Shown piece after piece: positions 22,724-37,651 of a DNA stretch of 64,000 nt. Position 1 is the first letter of the stretch. Each line of letters begins with the position of its first letter. Origin of the DNA: Alisma plantago-aquatica (taxonomy: Eukaryota; Streptophyta; Magnoliopsida; Alismatales; Alismataceae); the NCBI GenBank assembly GCA_963693085.1, contig OY856412.1:1410948194-1411012193 (forward strand), written 5' to 3'. Position numbers and translations under genes: made by a program. A model generated the notes under the pieces. It worked only from the letters and a program-made list of their open reading frames with translations, made no database searches and was not told the origin of the DNA.

Positions 22724-25079
22724 TGATTCGGCCCTATTTTAGGGCTTCATCTTGTGTCATTTTGCATTTCAATCACATCTAGGCTTGTTAGATTACATGT
22801 TATTTCCCTCAATACGCATATCTGTGTAAAATGCACTTATGGACATTATTTGCATATTTTCCATGCATTTGGACCATGCTTGATGGAAGAGAGAGAGAAG
22901 AGTGATCCTAGGGTTTCTCTACCCTTGGAGAGACCCAAAGTGAAGTTCAATGCTCCCTCAACCTACCTCTAGTAGCCAAAAATCCATTTAAGCAAAGATG
23001 TCCAAGAAATTCCAAAGAATCAAGTCAAAGTGTAGATCCAGAGACCAACACGACCGTGGTACCACAGAACGGCCGTGCTATCCCACTTGCAAAATCAATA
23101 GGTTCATAGCTCAATTTGTGCATAAATCCCCACGGCTGTGGTACCACAGAACGGTTGTGGTGCACTAACTCTAGAATGGTCGTGCTTCCCAGCACGACTG
23201 TGGTACCTGTAGAGAGAATGGTCGTGGAGCCGAGAACAGGCAGCCGAATTCGATCCAGAACGACAATGGTACCTTTACCCCACCGCGGCCGTGGTAACCA
23301 CCACGACCGTGCCATTTTCAGTGCAAAAGTGACATATTCCCTTTGATTTTTCACCATTTCTCACCACGGTCATTCCCATCCACCACGACCATTCTCACTC
23401 CCCCCACCACGGCCGTGGTGACCACCACGGCCATGCTACCTACAAAAACCTGGCTATTTTTGCACTATTTTTTCCATACTACCCTACTTGACTTAGTGCT
23501 TCCCCCACACCTATATATACCTAGGTGGCAGCTCCAGCATGCAATTATCTACCTTCTACCACCTCTTAGCTCCCCATTTTCTTCCCTTAGCCATTCCACT
23601 CCATTTCCACCTCCATTACACTCCATTTCATCATTTCCACCATCAAAACCCTAGTTTCCACCCATTTCCGCCCATTTCAACCATCATTCCATGCCCCTAC
23701 ACCTTGGAGGAGAGAGGAGGATGCCCTACAACAGATGAAGTGGACGAATTCTTCATCTAGACCAAGCTCCATGGCTTCTTCTATCTCCTTCTCCCTTTTA
23801 TTTGTACTTTGCATTGTCATGAGTAGCTAGGCCCCTTGGGTGGGCTGTTTGGGTGTAAAATGTTACTTTGATACCATGTTGGGGGAAATGATATGTTAAG
23901 TTTGTAATTCCATCTACTAATGATTATGTTCTATTTTTATCTCATTCTCTATGAATTGCTTGTTGGTTTGTGCTTGAAATCAATTGGGAATTTAGCGAAA
24001 TTGATTATATGTGTGAATTTTGGGATTTGCTCCTAGGTATAATTCTTGGATCCCTAGCTATCTACCCATCCCCCTATATCCTAATTGATTCTCCTAACTC
24101 TAGTTGAGAGATCTAAGTAGCTAGTTTAGGTGAATTTGGTGTGCTTAGCATGGAGCTTTCTCAAGGTTAGAATGTGAGTGATGGGAGGCCTAAAACATCA
24201 CTTCCATTCCCATTACTAACCTCAACCCCTAATCATCCTAAAATCATCTAACCTAGAAACCTAGGCTTATTTAGACTCTAATTTAATTACACCTAAACCC
24301 AAACCCAATTGAGCCTCATAAAGGTAGTAGGGAGTGTTAGGGACTATTTCCCCTATACTCAACCTAGCATATCCATGGCCAGTTTGTAGCTTAGGCTATT
24401 TACTAGACTCTAGCTTGCTGTTTGGTTTGGATAATCTAAATGGAATCATAATGTTCACATGTTACCTCCCAACTTATGTGATAAGTGCATCCCCTAAACA
24501 CCCCACTTCTCCCTTAATTGCTTTAAACCCTAGATTCCATCTTGCTTAGCTAGTGTTAGCGTCATTAGCTCTTTTCTTGCCTAGACAACTTCTTACCCTG
24601 TTCTTGCTTTTTTATTGCTAGATCAGGCCTTTACTTTCTCTTTTGCTCTATTTGCTAGTATAGTGTAGTTTAACTCTCTTCTTGCTTGCCTTAGTGTAGT
24701 TTGTTCTTTTCTTACCTTGTCTGGCCTTTTCTTTCTTAGTAGAATTAACTCTCTAGAGTTAACTGAGGTTTTGTTCTCGCTTGTCTTTCTTTCTTATTCA
24801 CCTTAGTCTAACAATCAAATCATCTTTAAACCCTTAACCCTAGTCTCCATAGTAGGAACCTAGCAAAACAAACCTAGCTCTAGTGCCCCATTTTCTCCCT
24901 GTGGATCAACCCTATACTTGCCACCTTACCTATACTACAACACGACCCCGTGCGCTTGCGTGATAGCATTTTAGTAGAAGTAGGTTTGTCTGTGTAGGTC
25001 TTTATAAATAGAAAGTTTAATCTCACCCGTGTGCCTCCGTCCGCTGAGTTGCATCCACTCAAGTCTCAATTGAGTGGTG
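22724..25079 (+). repeat. LTR of unit 5
   Basis: The motif cluster is at about 23048-23438 and the TATA box at 23511-23520. A private change turns ccgcggag into ccgctgag near 25044. It is otherwise nearly identical to unit 4. Confidence 0.85.
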
Positions 25080-28000
25080 TGTAATGCCATTGGTGGGGAC
25101 GCACCATTCAACGTGACCCAACCTACAACTGAACTCATGGAACCCGACCTACACCTGACTCACAATTTCTATGGGTGGGCTACTGCCTTGTCTTTAGTCC
25201 CACAATTTAATTTAAATCGGGTTAGGGTTTACGTCAATTTGAAGCCAAGGACCCGACCCTACATATAGTACATAAGAACCATATGTATATATATCATATT
25301 TGTTACATATAATATGTTATTGTTACACTTATAGTTACATGCTATAAGAAAAAGGGAGAAATTCTTATGCATAACTCCCGACTATGCTGTTGACAAGGAA
25401 ACAATTCAATGGACAGCTAATCTCATCAATTTATTTTACACCCATCAATTATTCTACATTTATATCAAACTATGTTCACACCCATTATTTATCCAATTTG
25501 TTTTGTTATCTCCTTTTTGGTCAACCATGATACTCATATGAACTTCCTATTTTGAACTTTGGAATCAAACATATATTTTTTTAAGGTATACCACATGTTT
25601 CTTTTTTCTTTTCCTGAAGGTATATCACATGTTATATAAAATACAATTATTTTCCTTAATTATATTATAAATAAAAAATCAAGTGCAAATACATAAAATT
25701 GATTGTACTTTTAAAAATCATTGCAATGGGGGATTCCTTGTCAATTATTTTGACTCTTCATTAGACAATCTATATTTATTTGGTACCACATGCATCATGA
25801 TATCTTTTCAATTTCTCACTTTTTCCTTTTAACTTAACGACACAACTCAGTTAGACCTTTCATTTTCTAATGATGGAAAAGGATTTTACCACTTGACAAG
25901 TTTTAATAATATAATAATATAAAATGGGATACATATACATAAATCCTTATTACTATATTCTCAAGACAACAATTCAACGGGAAATTATGCACTTGAATTG
26001 GTTAATGTCCAATGATCATTCTAACTTAACTCAATAATGTGTTTATCCCACTATTCACCTAAAATTTCTCATGTTCATGAAGGATTTTCAAGTTAAACAT
26101 AGACAAGCAACATGCATGTATATTTTGCAATGTAAGCACTTGAACATAAACTTATTTCAATGAAACAAATTGAAAACCCATGTATGCCATTATCTTTATT
26201 TAGTTGAAAAATATCAACACGGGATGGACCCAAACCCGACCAACAATATGAGAATATAACATGGGCCGGGTCTGGGCCCCATGAATTCTGAAAATTGTCG
26301 GACTGTGACCTGGACCCATGTCATTGATAGAGTATGAGTATGAGTTTGGGCATTAGTAAAGCCGTAACAACCTGACCTGATGCTCAACCCTAACTATTAT
26401 TACATTGACATAACATGAGCAACACATCATTAATGTTTCACATGTACCCAAACATGCTAGAATATTACATATTCAACCTTCAATCACATGTTTGAAGCTC
26501 CATTCACCATGTGTAAGCAAGGAAAAGATGTAACAATAGGATTCTATTAATAAAAACACATTTGCATGTCAATCAAAACCTAGATGGAACAACTATAGTT
26601 TTAATTTCACAAGAGTGTGATAAAATTTAGCCTTTTATCATAGATATTGCATTATTTTCTATATATTTAAGCTTGTACAATAAGGAGAAGAATGACTAAA
26701 AAGCTTTCAATATATAGTCGTAGCAAGAATAATCATAGGCATATCATTTCATATTTAATTTCTTACGATGGGGATAAGATTTTATCTCTTAAAAATATTT
26801 AGCATGATTTAAAGCATGGCCATGAAACTTAGAAAATGAAAAGGTATATGCAAACTCTAGATGCATATCATATCATTTCATATTTGATTTCTTACGACGT
26901 AGATAAGCTTTTATATCTTAAAACTATTTATCATGGTCAAAGCACGGCCATGAAACTTAGAAAATGAAAAGGTATATGAAAACTCTAGATGCATATCTAT
27001 TCACCTTGAAACAAAGAGAAGCAAGAAGAAAACCCATATATTTAACAAGCTCGAGCAAGAATCCCATTTAAAACCACAAATTAAAAGAGAAAAGTCCTAA
27101 AACAACCCCACTTCAGCCTCCTTAGCTAAGAAGCAAGAATTGGGATGCAAGGCGAAGGAAGAAAGAAGTTTAGATCAATGTTCTTGCACCAATATTGAGC
27201 TAAAGAAATATAGAGAAGGAAAACAAACTAAAAATGCAATCTTCATGAAACTAGCTACAGATTCATGTAAATGAAGAAAAAAATTATGAATTATTCACCA
27301 AGAATCTTACAGGAAAGGTCAAGCATTGGTCTTTATCACCTCAACTTGCTCAAAGTCACCCTTAGGAGAACCAATGATTAAATATAAAAGTTCCCCATGT
27401 GGAAATGACAAAATAGAATGCATACAGTCATTTATATATCCGACTAGTAAAAAATTAAATCTGACAAAATTCACAAATTTGGCAGAGAATTATAGTCCAA
27501 TGGGCTCAATTGGACAAGTAAAAATAAAAATATGACATGAAAAATAGTGGTTGCTCCCAATCTGACCATATCCCTACCAATCTGATCTTGATTTGTGGAC
27601 AAACCTCAAATCATCATGTCAACTAAGAGAAGTTTGAGTTATGACACAAAATACATATGGACCTGGTGATGCTCTAAATAATTATCGTTCTCATAGGCTA
27701 TTTTATCATGTATTTTATGCGTTCTTTGATCATTTTAATATTAATTGTGCATCATTTATCAACATTGGTATGTGACACTTAATTGCATTAAATATCCGTT
27801 ATTATTAGCATTACATATTTAGTTATCATTGTTTTGGACTTATGTTCTTTCTTGTTCATGTTTCAGGTGAATTAACAAGAAATGGATCAATTCGATACTA
27901 CCGACATGGTCGTCGGTGGTACCAATATTTGACGGAAAGGAACATAGTTGAATTGAGGATTGCCCAAATTTGAGATTTCTTTCCTAAAAGTGTGTTTCGA

Positions 28001-29018
28001 CCCAATCTCTACCTTTTGGATTAAAAATGATGACATTTGACAAATGCAAGCAAATTATCATTGATTTTTGCTGAATGGTATCAATTCTTGACTTTTTACA
28101 TGTGCATCACCTCTCTTGTGTTTGCGAATGATTTGGTTGAATTGTGACTCGAGCAAGCTATGAGCACTTAGTGCCTATGAAATCACTTGATAGAAGTATC
28201 AATTTTAGGTTGTTCATTCGTGAGGTGTGATATTGTTGGATGAAGTGTTGGACTATTTTTTATACAAGATACCTTATGTTGAGAATCATGCCAGTGAACC
28301 CTCTTTGACCTGCTATTCACTCACGATATTCTTACCCCTCCGCCTCATGAACGGATGCCAAAGTGCAACATATCAACCGTTGCCACCTCCAAAAGTTTGG
28401 GGTGGCCACACCTACATCTCACAGCTTCACTCTCATCACCATATGCCCTATCTACTCCAAGGGCAAAGAAGAAAAAAGGAAAAGAAAAGGCAACAATAAA
28501 ATAAAAATATGCTCCTATTTTAGACCATCTAAATAAAGAAAAGATGAGTGCTCTATGTAATAACACTCCAAAATCTTACTGCAATCCTTTCTTCCATTTT
28601 TATACCCATTGAGCTAGGAAACATCAAACTAGCTCATTTTGCCCTTTTCCACAGCCATGTAGGTCATTTGGTGTGATTTGAAACATAAGGTAGAAAGCAT
28701 GAAGGTGAAACATCACTCCTAGTCATCCTTGATTAATGCCAACATGAAACGGTCTACCTGGAACTACATGAAAGAAATATGGATAGCTGGTGTGTTTTAT
28801 GCACTACATTTGCAGTTCATATCCTTTGTGCTCTTTTCATGATTTGTTTGTGAAAGTAGGAGAGGAGAGAGGTGGAATTCATGTACTTATTCATTTTTTA
28901 TCCCATTCAACAATAATCAACCTTTGCATTGCATTTGTCATTTCTTGATTGTGGAAAAATTACATAGAGATTGAGTTGGAATATACTTGAGGACAAGTAT
29001 GTTTCAAGTTTGGGGTGG
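25080..29018 (+). mobile_element. Internal region of unit 5
   Basis: This non-coding region is the third copy in the triplicated block. It has slightly more private changes than unit 4 (for example 25488, 25840, 26048, 27255, 27617, 28330 and 28879). Some of these match the older units 6-8 (26048 cccact, 25840 acaca), which suggests it is nearest the ancestral state or has exchanged sequence with them. Confidence 0.8.
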
Positions 29019-31381
29019 TGATTCGGCCCTATTTTAGGGCTTCATCTTGTGTCATTTTGCATTTCAATCACATCTAGGCTTGTTAGATTACATGTTATTT
29101 CCCTCAATATGCATATCTGTGTAAAATGCACTTATGGACATTATTTGCATATTTTCCATGCATTTGGACCATGCTTGATGGAAGAGAGAGAGAAGAGTGA
29201 TCCTAGGGTTTCTCTACCCTTGGAGAGACCCAAAGTGAAGTTCAATGCTCCCTCAACCTACCTCTAGTAGCCAAAAATCCATTTAAGCAAAGATGTCCAA
29301 GAAATTCCAAAGAATCAAGTCAAAGTGTAGATCCAGAGACCAACACGACCGTGGTACCACAGAACGGCCGTGCTATCCCACTTGCAAAATCAATAGGTTC
29401 ATAGCTCAATTTGTGCATAAATCCCCACGGTTGTGGTACCACAGAACGGTTGTGGTGCACTAACTCTAGAATGGTCGTGCTTCCCAGCACGACTGTGGTA
29501 CCTGTAGAGAGAATGGTCGTGGAGCCGAGAACAGGCAACCGAATTCGATCCAGAACGACAATGGTACCTTTACCCCACCGCGGCCGTGGTAACCACCACG
29601 ACCGTGCCATTTTCAGTGCAAAAGTGACATATTCCCTTTGATTTTTCACCATTTCTCACCACGGTCATTCCCATCCACCACGACCATTCTCACTCCCCCC
29701 ACCACGGCCGTGGTGACCACCACGGCCATGCTACCTACAAAAACCTGGCTATTTTTGCACTATTTTTTCCATACTACCCTACTTGACTTAGTGCTTCCCC
29801 CACACCTATATATACCTAGGTGGCAGCTCCAGCATGCAATTATCTACCTTCTACCACCTCTTAGCTCCCCATTTTCTTCCCTTAGCCATTCCACTCCATT
29901 TCCACCTCCATTACACTCCATTTCATCATTTCCACCATCAAAACCCTAGTTTCCACCCATTTCCGCCCATTTCAACCATCATTCCATGCCCCTACACCTT
30001 GGAGGAGAGAGGAGGATGCCCTACAACAGATGAAGTGGACGAATTCTTCATCTAGACCAAGCTCCATGGCTTCTTCTATCTCCTTCTCCCTTTTATTTGT
30101 ACTTTGCATTGTCATGAGTAGCTAGGCCCCTTGGGTGGGCTGTTTGGGTGTAAAATGTTACTTTGATACCATGTTGGGGGAAATGATATGTTAAGTTTGT
30201 AATTCCATCTACTAATGATTATGTTCTATTTTTATCTCATTCTCTATGAATTGCTTGTTGGTTTGTGCTTGAAATCAATTGGGAATTTAGCGAAATTGAT
30301 TATATGTGTGAATTTTGGGATTTGCTCCTAGGTATAATTCTTGGATCCCTAGCTATCTACCCATCCTCCTATATCCTAATTGATTCTCCTAACTCTAGTT
30401 GAGAGATCTAAGTAGCTAGTTTAGGTGAATTTGGTGTGCTTAGCATGGAGCTTTCTCAAGGTTAGAATGTGAGTGATGGGAGGCCTAAAACATCACTTCC
30501 ACTCCCATTACTAACCTTAGCGCTTAATCATCCTAAAATCATCTAACCTAGAAACCTAGGATTGTTTAGACTCTAATTTAATTACACCTAAACCTAAACC
30601 CAAACCCAATTGAGCCTCACAAGGGTAGTAGGGAGTGTTAGGGACTAGTTCCCCTATACACAACCTAGCATATCCATGGCCAGTTAGTAGCTTAAGCTAA
30701 TTTACTAGACTCTAGCTTGTTGTTTGGTTTGGATAATCTAAATGGAATCATAATGTTCACATGTTACCTCCCAACTTATGTGATAAGTGCATCCCCTAAA
30801 CACCCCACATCTCCCTTAATTGCTTTAAACCCTAGATTCCATCTTGCTTAGATAGTGTTAGCTTCATTAGCTCTTTTCTTGCCTAGACAACTTCTTACCA
30901 TGTTCTTGCATTTTTATTGCTAGATCATGCCTTTACTTTCTCTTTTTCTCTATTAGCTAGTATAGTGTAGTTTAACTCTCTTCTTGCTTGCCTTAGTGTA
31001 GTTTGTTCTTTTCTTACCTTGCCTGACCTTTTCTTGCTTAGTAGAATTAACTGTCTAGGGTTAACTGAGGTTTTGTTTCGCTTGTCTTTCTTTCTTGCTC
31101 ACCTTAGTCTAACAATCAAATCATATTTAAACCCTTAACCTTAGTCTCCATAGAAGGAACCTAGCAAAACAAACCTAGCTCTAGTGGCCCCTTTTCTCCC
31201 TGTGGATCGACCCTATACTTGCCACCTTACCTATACTACAACACGACCCCGTGCGCTTGTGTGATAGCATTTTAGTAGAAGTAGGTGTGTCTGTGTAGGT
31301 CTTTATAAATACGAAAGTTTAATCTCACCCGTGTGCCTCCGTCTGCGGAGTTGCATCCACTCAAGTCTCAATTGAGTGGTG
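29019..31381 (+). repeat. LTR of unit 6
   Basis: The LTR is about 2363 bp with the TATA box at 29806-29815. The first ~1340 bp belong to the near-identical block. Past about 30360 it switches to an older sequence type (for example cctcct at 30365, taaccttagcgcttaatc near 30513, and an extra aaaccta near 30590), so the right edge of the block falls here. Confidence 0.85.
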
Positions 31382-34300
31382 TGTAACACCATTGGTGGGG
31401 GCGCACCATTCAACGTGACCCAACCTACAACTGAACTCATGGAACCCGACCTACACCTGACTCACAATTTCTATGGGTGGGCTACTACCTTGCCTTTAGT
31501 CCCACAATTTAATTTAAATCGGGTTAGGGTTTACGTCAATCTGAAGCCAAGGACCCGACCCTACATATAGTACATAAGAACCATATGTATATATATCATA
31601 TTTGTTACATATAATATGTTATTGTTACACTTACAATTACATTCTATAAGAAAAAGAGAGAAATTCTTATGCATAACTCCCGACTATGTTGTTGACAAGG
31701 AAACAATTCAATGGACAGCTAGCCTCATCAATTTATTTTACACCCATCAATTATTCTACATTTATTTCAAACTATGTTCACACCCATTGTTTATCCAATT
31801 TGTTTTGTTATCTCCTTTTTGGTCAACCATGATACTCATATGAACTTCCTATTTTGAACTTTGGAATCAAACTTATATTTTTTAAAGGTATACCACATGT
31901 TTCTTTTTGCTTTTCCTGAAGGTATATCACATGTTATATAAAATACAATTATTTTCCTTAATTATATTTTAAATAAAAAAATCAAATGCAAATACATAAA
32001 ATTGATTGTACTTTTAAAAATCATTGCAATGGGGGATTCCTCGTCAATTATTTTGACTCTTCATTACACAATCTATATTTATTTGGTACCACATGCATAA
32101 TGATATCTTTTCAATTTCTCACTTTTTCCTTTTAACTTAACCACACAACTCAGTTAGACCTTTCATTTTCTAATGATGGAAAAGGATTTTACCTCTTGAA
32201 AAGTTTTAATAATATAATAATATAAAATGGGATACATATACATAAATCCTTATTACTATACTCTCAAGACAACAATTCAACGGGAAATTATGCACTTGAA
32301 TTGGTTAATGTCCAATGATCATTCTAACTTAACTCAATAATGTGTTTATCCCACTATTCACCTAAAATTTCTCATGTTCATGAAGGATTTTCAAGTTAAA
32401 CATAGACAAGCAACATGCATGTATATTTTGCAATGTAAGCACTTGAACATAAACTTATTTCAATGAAAGAAATTGAAAACCCATGTATGCCATTATCTTT
32501 ATTCAGTTGAAAAATATCAATACAGGATGGGCCCAAACCCGACCAACAATTTGAGAATATAAAATGGGTCGGGTCTGGGCCCCGTGTAGTCTGAAAATTG
32601 TCAGACTGTGACCTGGACCCACATCATTGATAGAGTATGAGTATGAGTTTGGGCATTAGTAAAGCCGCAACAACCTGACCTGATGCTCAACCCTAACTAT
32701 TATTACATTTACATAACATGAGCAACACATCATTAATGTTTCACATGTACCCAAACACGCTAGAATATTACATATTCAACCTTCAATCACATGTTTGAAG
32801 CTCCATTCACCATGTGTAAGCAAGGAAAAGATGTAACAATAAGATTCTATTAATAAAAACACATTTGCATGTCAATCAAAACCTAGATGGAACAACTATA
32901 GTTTTAATTTCACAAGAGTGTGATATAATTTAGCCTTTTATCATAGATATTGCATTATTTTCTATATATTTAAGCTTGTACAATAAGGAGAAGAATGACT
33001 CAAAAGCTTTCAATATATAGTCGTGGCAAGAATAATCATAGGCATATCATTTCATATTTAATTTCTTACGATGGGGATAAGATTTTATCTCTTAAAACTA
33101 TTTAGCATGATTTAAAGCATGGCCATGAAACTTAGAAAATGAAAAGGTATATGCAAACTCTAGATGCATATCATATCATTTCATATTTGATTTCTTACGA
33201 TGTGGATAAGCTTTTACATCTTAAAACTATTTAGCATGATTAAAGCATGGCCATGAAACTTAGAAAATGAAAAGGTATATGCAAACTCTAGATGCATATC
33301 TATTCACCTTGAAACAAAGAGAAGCAAGAAGAAAACCCATATCTTTAACAAGCTCGAGCAAGAATCCCATTTAAAACCACAAATTAAAAGAGAAAAGTCC
33401 TAAAACAACCCTACTTCAGCCTCCTTAGCTAAGAAGCAAGAATTGGGAGGCAAGGAGAAGGAAGAAAAAAGTTTAGATCAATGTTCTTTCACCAATATTG
33501 AGCTAAAGAAAGATAGAGAAGGAAAACAAACTAAAAATGCAATCTTCATGAAACTAGCTACAGATTCATGTAAATGAAGAAAAAAATTTATGAATTATTC
33601 ACCAAGAATCTTAAAGGAAAGGTCAAGCATTGGTCTTTGTCACCTCAACTTGCTCAGAGTCACCCCTTAGGAGATCCAATGATGAAATATAAAAGTTCCC
33701 CATGTGGAAATGACAAAATAGAATGCATACAGTCATTTATATATCTGACTAGTAAAAAATTAAATCTAACAAAATTCAGAAATTTGGTAGAGAATTATAG
33801 TCCAATGGGCTCAATTGGGCAAATAAAAATAAAAAGATGACATGAAAAATAGTGGTTGCTCCCAATCCGACCATATTCCTACCAATCTGATCTTGATTTG
33901 TGGAAAAACCTCAAATCATCAAGTCAACTAAGAGAAGTTTGAGTTATGACACAAAATACATATGGACCTGGTGATGCTCTAAATAATTGTCGTTCTCACA
34001 GGCTATTTTATCATGTATTTTATGCGTTCTTTGATCATTTTAATATTAATTGTGCATCATTTATCAACATTGGTATGTGACACTTAATTGCATCAAATAT
34101 CCGTTATTATTAGCGTTACATATTTAGTTATCATTGTTTTGGACTTATGTTCTTTCAAGTCAATTAACAAGAAATGGATCAGTTCCGTACTACCGACATG
34201 GTCGTCGGTGGTACCAATATTTGACGGAAAGGAACATAGTTGAAATGAGGATTGCCCAAATTTGAGATTTCTTTCCTAAAAGTGTGTTTCGACCCAATAT

Positions 34301-35311
34301 CTACCTTTTGGATTAAAAATGATGACATTTGACAAATGCAAGCAAATTATCATTGATTTTTGCTAAATGGTATCAATTCTTGACTTTTTACATGTGCATC
34401 GCCTCTCTTGTGTTTGCGAATGATTTGGTTGAATTGTGACTTGAGCAAGCTATGAGCACTTAGTGCCTATGAAATCACTTGATAGAAGTATCAATTTTAG
34501 GTTGTTCATTCATGAGGTGTGATATTGTTGGATGAAGTGTTGGACTATTTTTTATACAAGATACCATATGTTGAGAATCATGCTAGTGAACCCCCTTTGA
34601 CCTGACTATTAACTCACCATAATATTACCCATCCACCTCATGAAAGGATGCCAAAGTGCAACATATCAGCCGTTGCCACCTCTAAAAGTTTGGGGTGGCC
34701 ACACCTACATCTCACAGCTTCACTCTCATCACCATATGCCCTATCTACTCCAAGGGCAAAGAAGAAAAAAGGAAAAGAAATGTCAACAATAAAATAAAAA
34801 GATGCTCCTTTTTTAGACCATCTAAATAAAGAAAAGATGAGTGCTCTATGTAATAACACTCCAAAATCTTACCGCAATCCATTCTTCCATTTTTATACCC
34901 ATTGAGCTAGGAAACATCAAACTAGCTCATTTTGCCCTTTTCCGCAGCCATGTAGGTCATTTGGTGTGATTTGAAACATAAGGTTGAAAGCATGAAGGTG
35001 AAACATCACTCCTAGTCATCCTTGATTAACACCAACATGAAACGGTCTACCTGGAACTACATGAAAGAAATATGGATAGCTGGTGTGTTTTATGCACTAT
35101 ATTTGAAGTTCAAATCCTTTGTGCTATTTTCATGATTGGTTTGTGAAAGCAGGAGAGGAGAGAGGTGGAATGCATGTACTTAGTCATTTTTGATCCCATT
35201 CAGCAATAATCAACCTTTGCATTGCATTTGTCATTTCTTGATTGTGGAAAAATTATAGAGAGATTGAGTGGGAATATACTTGAGGACAAGTATGTTTCAA
35301 GTTTGGGGTGG
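31382..35311 (+). mobile_element. Internal region of unit 6
   Basis: This non-coding region diverges by a few percent from units 3-5. Near 34157 it has a short deletion relative to its sisters (ctttcaagtcaattaac in place of the longer ctttcttgttcatgtttcagg form). The polypurine tract precedes 35312. Confidence 0.8.
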
Positions 35312-37651
35312 TGATTTGGCCCTATTTTAGGGCTTCATCTTGTGTCATTTTGCATTTCAATCACATCTAGGCTTGTTAGATTACATGTTATTTCCCTCAA
35401 TACGCATATCTGTGTAAAATGCACTTATGGACATTATTTGCATATTTTTCATGCATTTGGACCATGCTTGATGGAAGAGAGAGAGAAGAGTGATCCTAGG
35501 GTTTCTCTACCCTTGGAGAGACCCAAAGTGAAGTTCAATGCTCCCTCAACCTACCCCTAGTGGCCAAAGATCCATTTAAGCAAAGATGTCCAAGAAAATC
35601 CAAAGAATCAAGTAAAAGTGTTGATCCAGAGACAAGCACGACCGTGGTACCACAGAACGGCCGTGCTATCCCACTTGAAAAATCAATAGGTTCATAGCTC
35701 AATTTGTGCAGAAATCCCCACAGTTGTGGTACCACAGAACGGCTATGGTGCACTGACTCTAGAATGGTCGTGCTTCCCAGCACGACTGTGGTACCTGTAG
35801 AGAGAATGGTCGTGGAGCCGAGAATAGGCAACCGAATTAGAGCCAGAACGACAGCGGTACCCTTACCCCACCACGGCCGTGGTAACCACTACGGCCGTGC
35901 CATTTTCAGTGCAAAGGTGACATATTCCCTTTGCTTTTTCACCATTTCTCACCACGGTCATTCCCATCCACCACGACCATTCTCACTCCCCCACCACGAC
36001 CATGTTACCTACAAAAACCTGGCTACTTTTGCACTCTTTTTTCCATACTACCCCTACTTGACTTAGTGCTTCCCCCACACCTATATATACCTAGGTGGCG
36101 GCTCCAGCATGCAGTTATCTACCTTCTACCACCTCTTAGCTCCCCATTTTCTCCCCTTAGCCATTCCACTCCATTTCCACCTCCATTACACTCCATTTCA
36201 TCATTTCCACCGTCAAAACCCTAGTTTCCACCCATTTCCGCCCATTTCAACCATCATTCCATGCCCCTACACCTTGGAGGAGAGAGTAGGATGCCCTACA
36301 ATAGATGAAGTGGAGGAATTCTTCATCTACATTGATTTCCATGGCTTCTTCTATCTCCTTCTCCCTTTTATTTGTACTTTGCATTGTCATGAGTAGCTAG
36401 GCCCCTTGGGTGGGCTGTTTGGGTGTAAAATGTTACTTTGATACCATGTTGGGGGAAATGATATGTTAAGTTTGTAATTCCATCTACTAATGATTATGTT
36501 CTATTTTTATCTCATTCTACATGAATTGCTTGTTGGTTTGTGCTTGAAACCAATTGGGAATTTAGTGAAATTGATTATATGTGTGAATTTTGGGATTTGC
36601 TCCTAGGTCTAATTCTTGGATCCCTAGCTATCTACCCATCCTCCTATATCGTAATCGATTCTCCTAACTCTAGTTGAGAGATCTAAGTATCTAGTTTAGG
36701 TGAATTTGGTGTGCTTAGCATGGAGCTTTCTCAAGGTTAGAATGTGAGTGATGGGAGGCCTAAAACATCACTTCCACTCCCATTACTAACCTCAACCCCT
36801 AATCATCCTATAATCATCTAACCTAGAAACCTAGGCTTTTTTAGACTCTAATTTAATTACACCCAAACCCAAACCCAATTGAGCCTCACAAGGGTAGTAG
36901 GGAGTGTTAGGGACTAGTTCCCCTATACACAACCTAGCATATCCATGGCCAGTTAGTAGCTTAGGCTAATTTACTAGACTCTAGCTTGTTGTTTGGTTTG
37001 GATAATCTAAATGGAATCATAATGTTCACATGTTACCTCCCAACTTATGTGATAAGTGCATCCCCTAAACACCCCATATCTCCCTTAATTGCTTAAAACC
37101 CTAGATTTCATCTATCTTAGCTAGTGTTAGCTTCATTAGCTCTTTTCTTGCCTAGACAACTTCTTACCCTGTTCTTGCTTTTTTATTGCTAGATCAGGCC
37201 TTTACTTTCTCTTTTGCTCTGTTTGCTAGTATAGTGTAGTTTAACTCTCTTCTTGCTTGCCTTAGTGTAGTTTGTTCTTTTCTTACCTTGCCTGGCCTTT
37301 TCTTGCTTAGTATAATTAACTATCTAGGGTTAACTGAGGTTTTGTTATCGCTTGTCTTTCTTTCTTGCTCACCTTAGTCTAACAATCAAATCATCTTTAA
37401 ACCCTTAACCCTAGTCTCCATAATAGGAACCTAGCAAAACAAACCTATCTCTAGTTCCCCCTTTTCTCCCTATGGATCGACCCTATACTTTCCACCTTAC
37501 CGATACTACAACACGACCCCGTGCACTTGCGTGATAGCATTTTAGTAGAAGTAGGTGTGTCAGTGTAGGTCTTTATAAATACGAAAGTTTAATCTCACCC
37601 GTGTACCTCCGTCCGCGGAGTTGCATCCACTCAAGTCTCAATTGAGTGGTG
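35312..37651 (+). repeat. LTR of unit 7
   Basis: The LTR is about 2340 bp. It begins TGATTTGG rather than TGATTCGG. The motif cluster is at about 35637-36005 and the TATA box at 36081-36090. The last motif pair (cacggccgtggtg...) is absent, which accounts for the shorter U3. Confidence 0.85.

Larger units (their letters stand above)
11470..30360 (+). repeat. Near-identical triplicated block, 3 x 6295 bp
   Basis: Three copies (about 11470-17765, 17765-24060 and 24060-30355) align at a constant 6295-bp offset with no visible length difference. By eye there are about 20 single-base differences in all, such as 14956, 15388, 21640, 22403, 25045, 25840, 27617, 28330 and 29538. Flanking units differ from these by a few percent and by small indels. 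Both outer edges fall at the same point of the LTR, about 1340 bp from its start. Confidence 0.85.
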
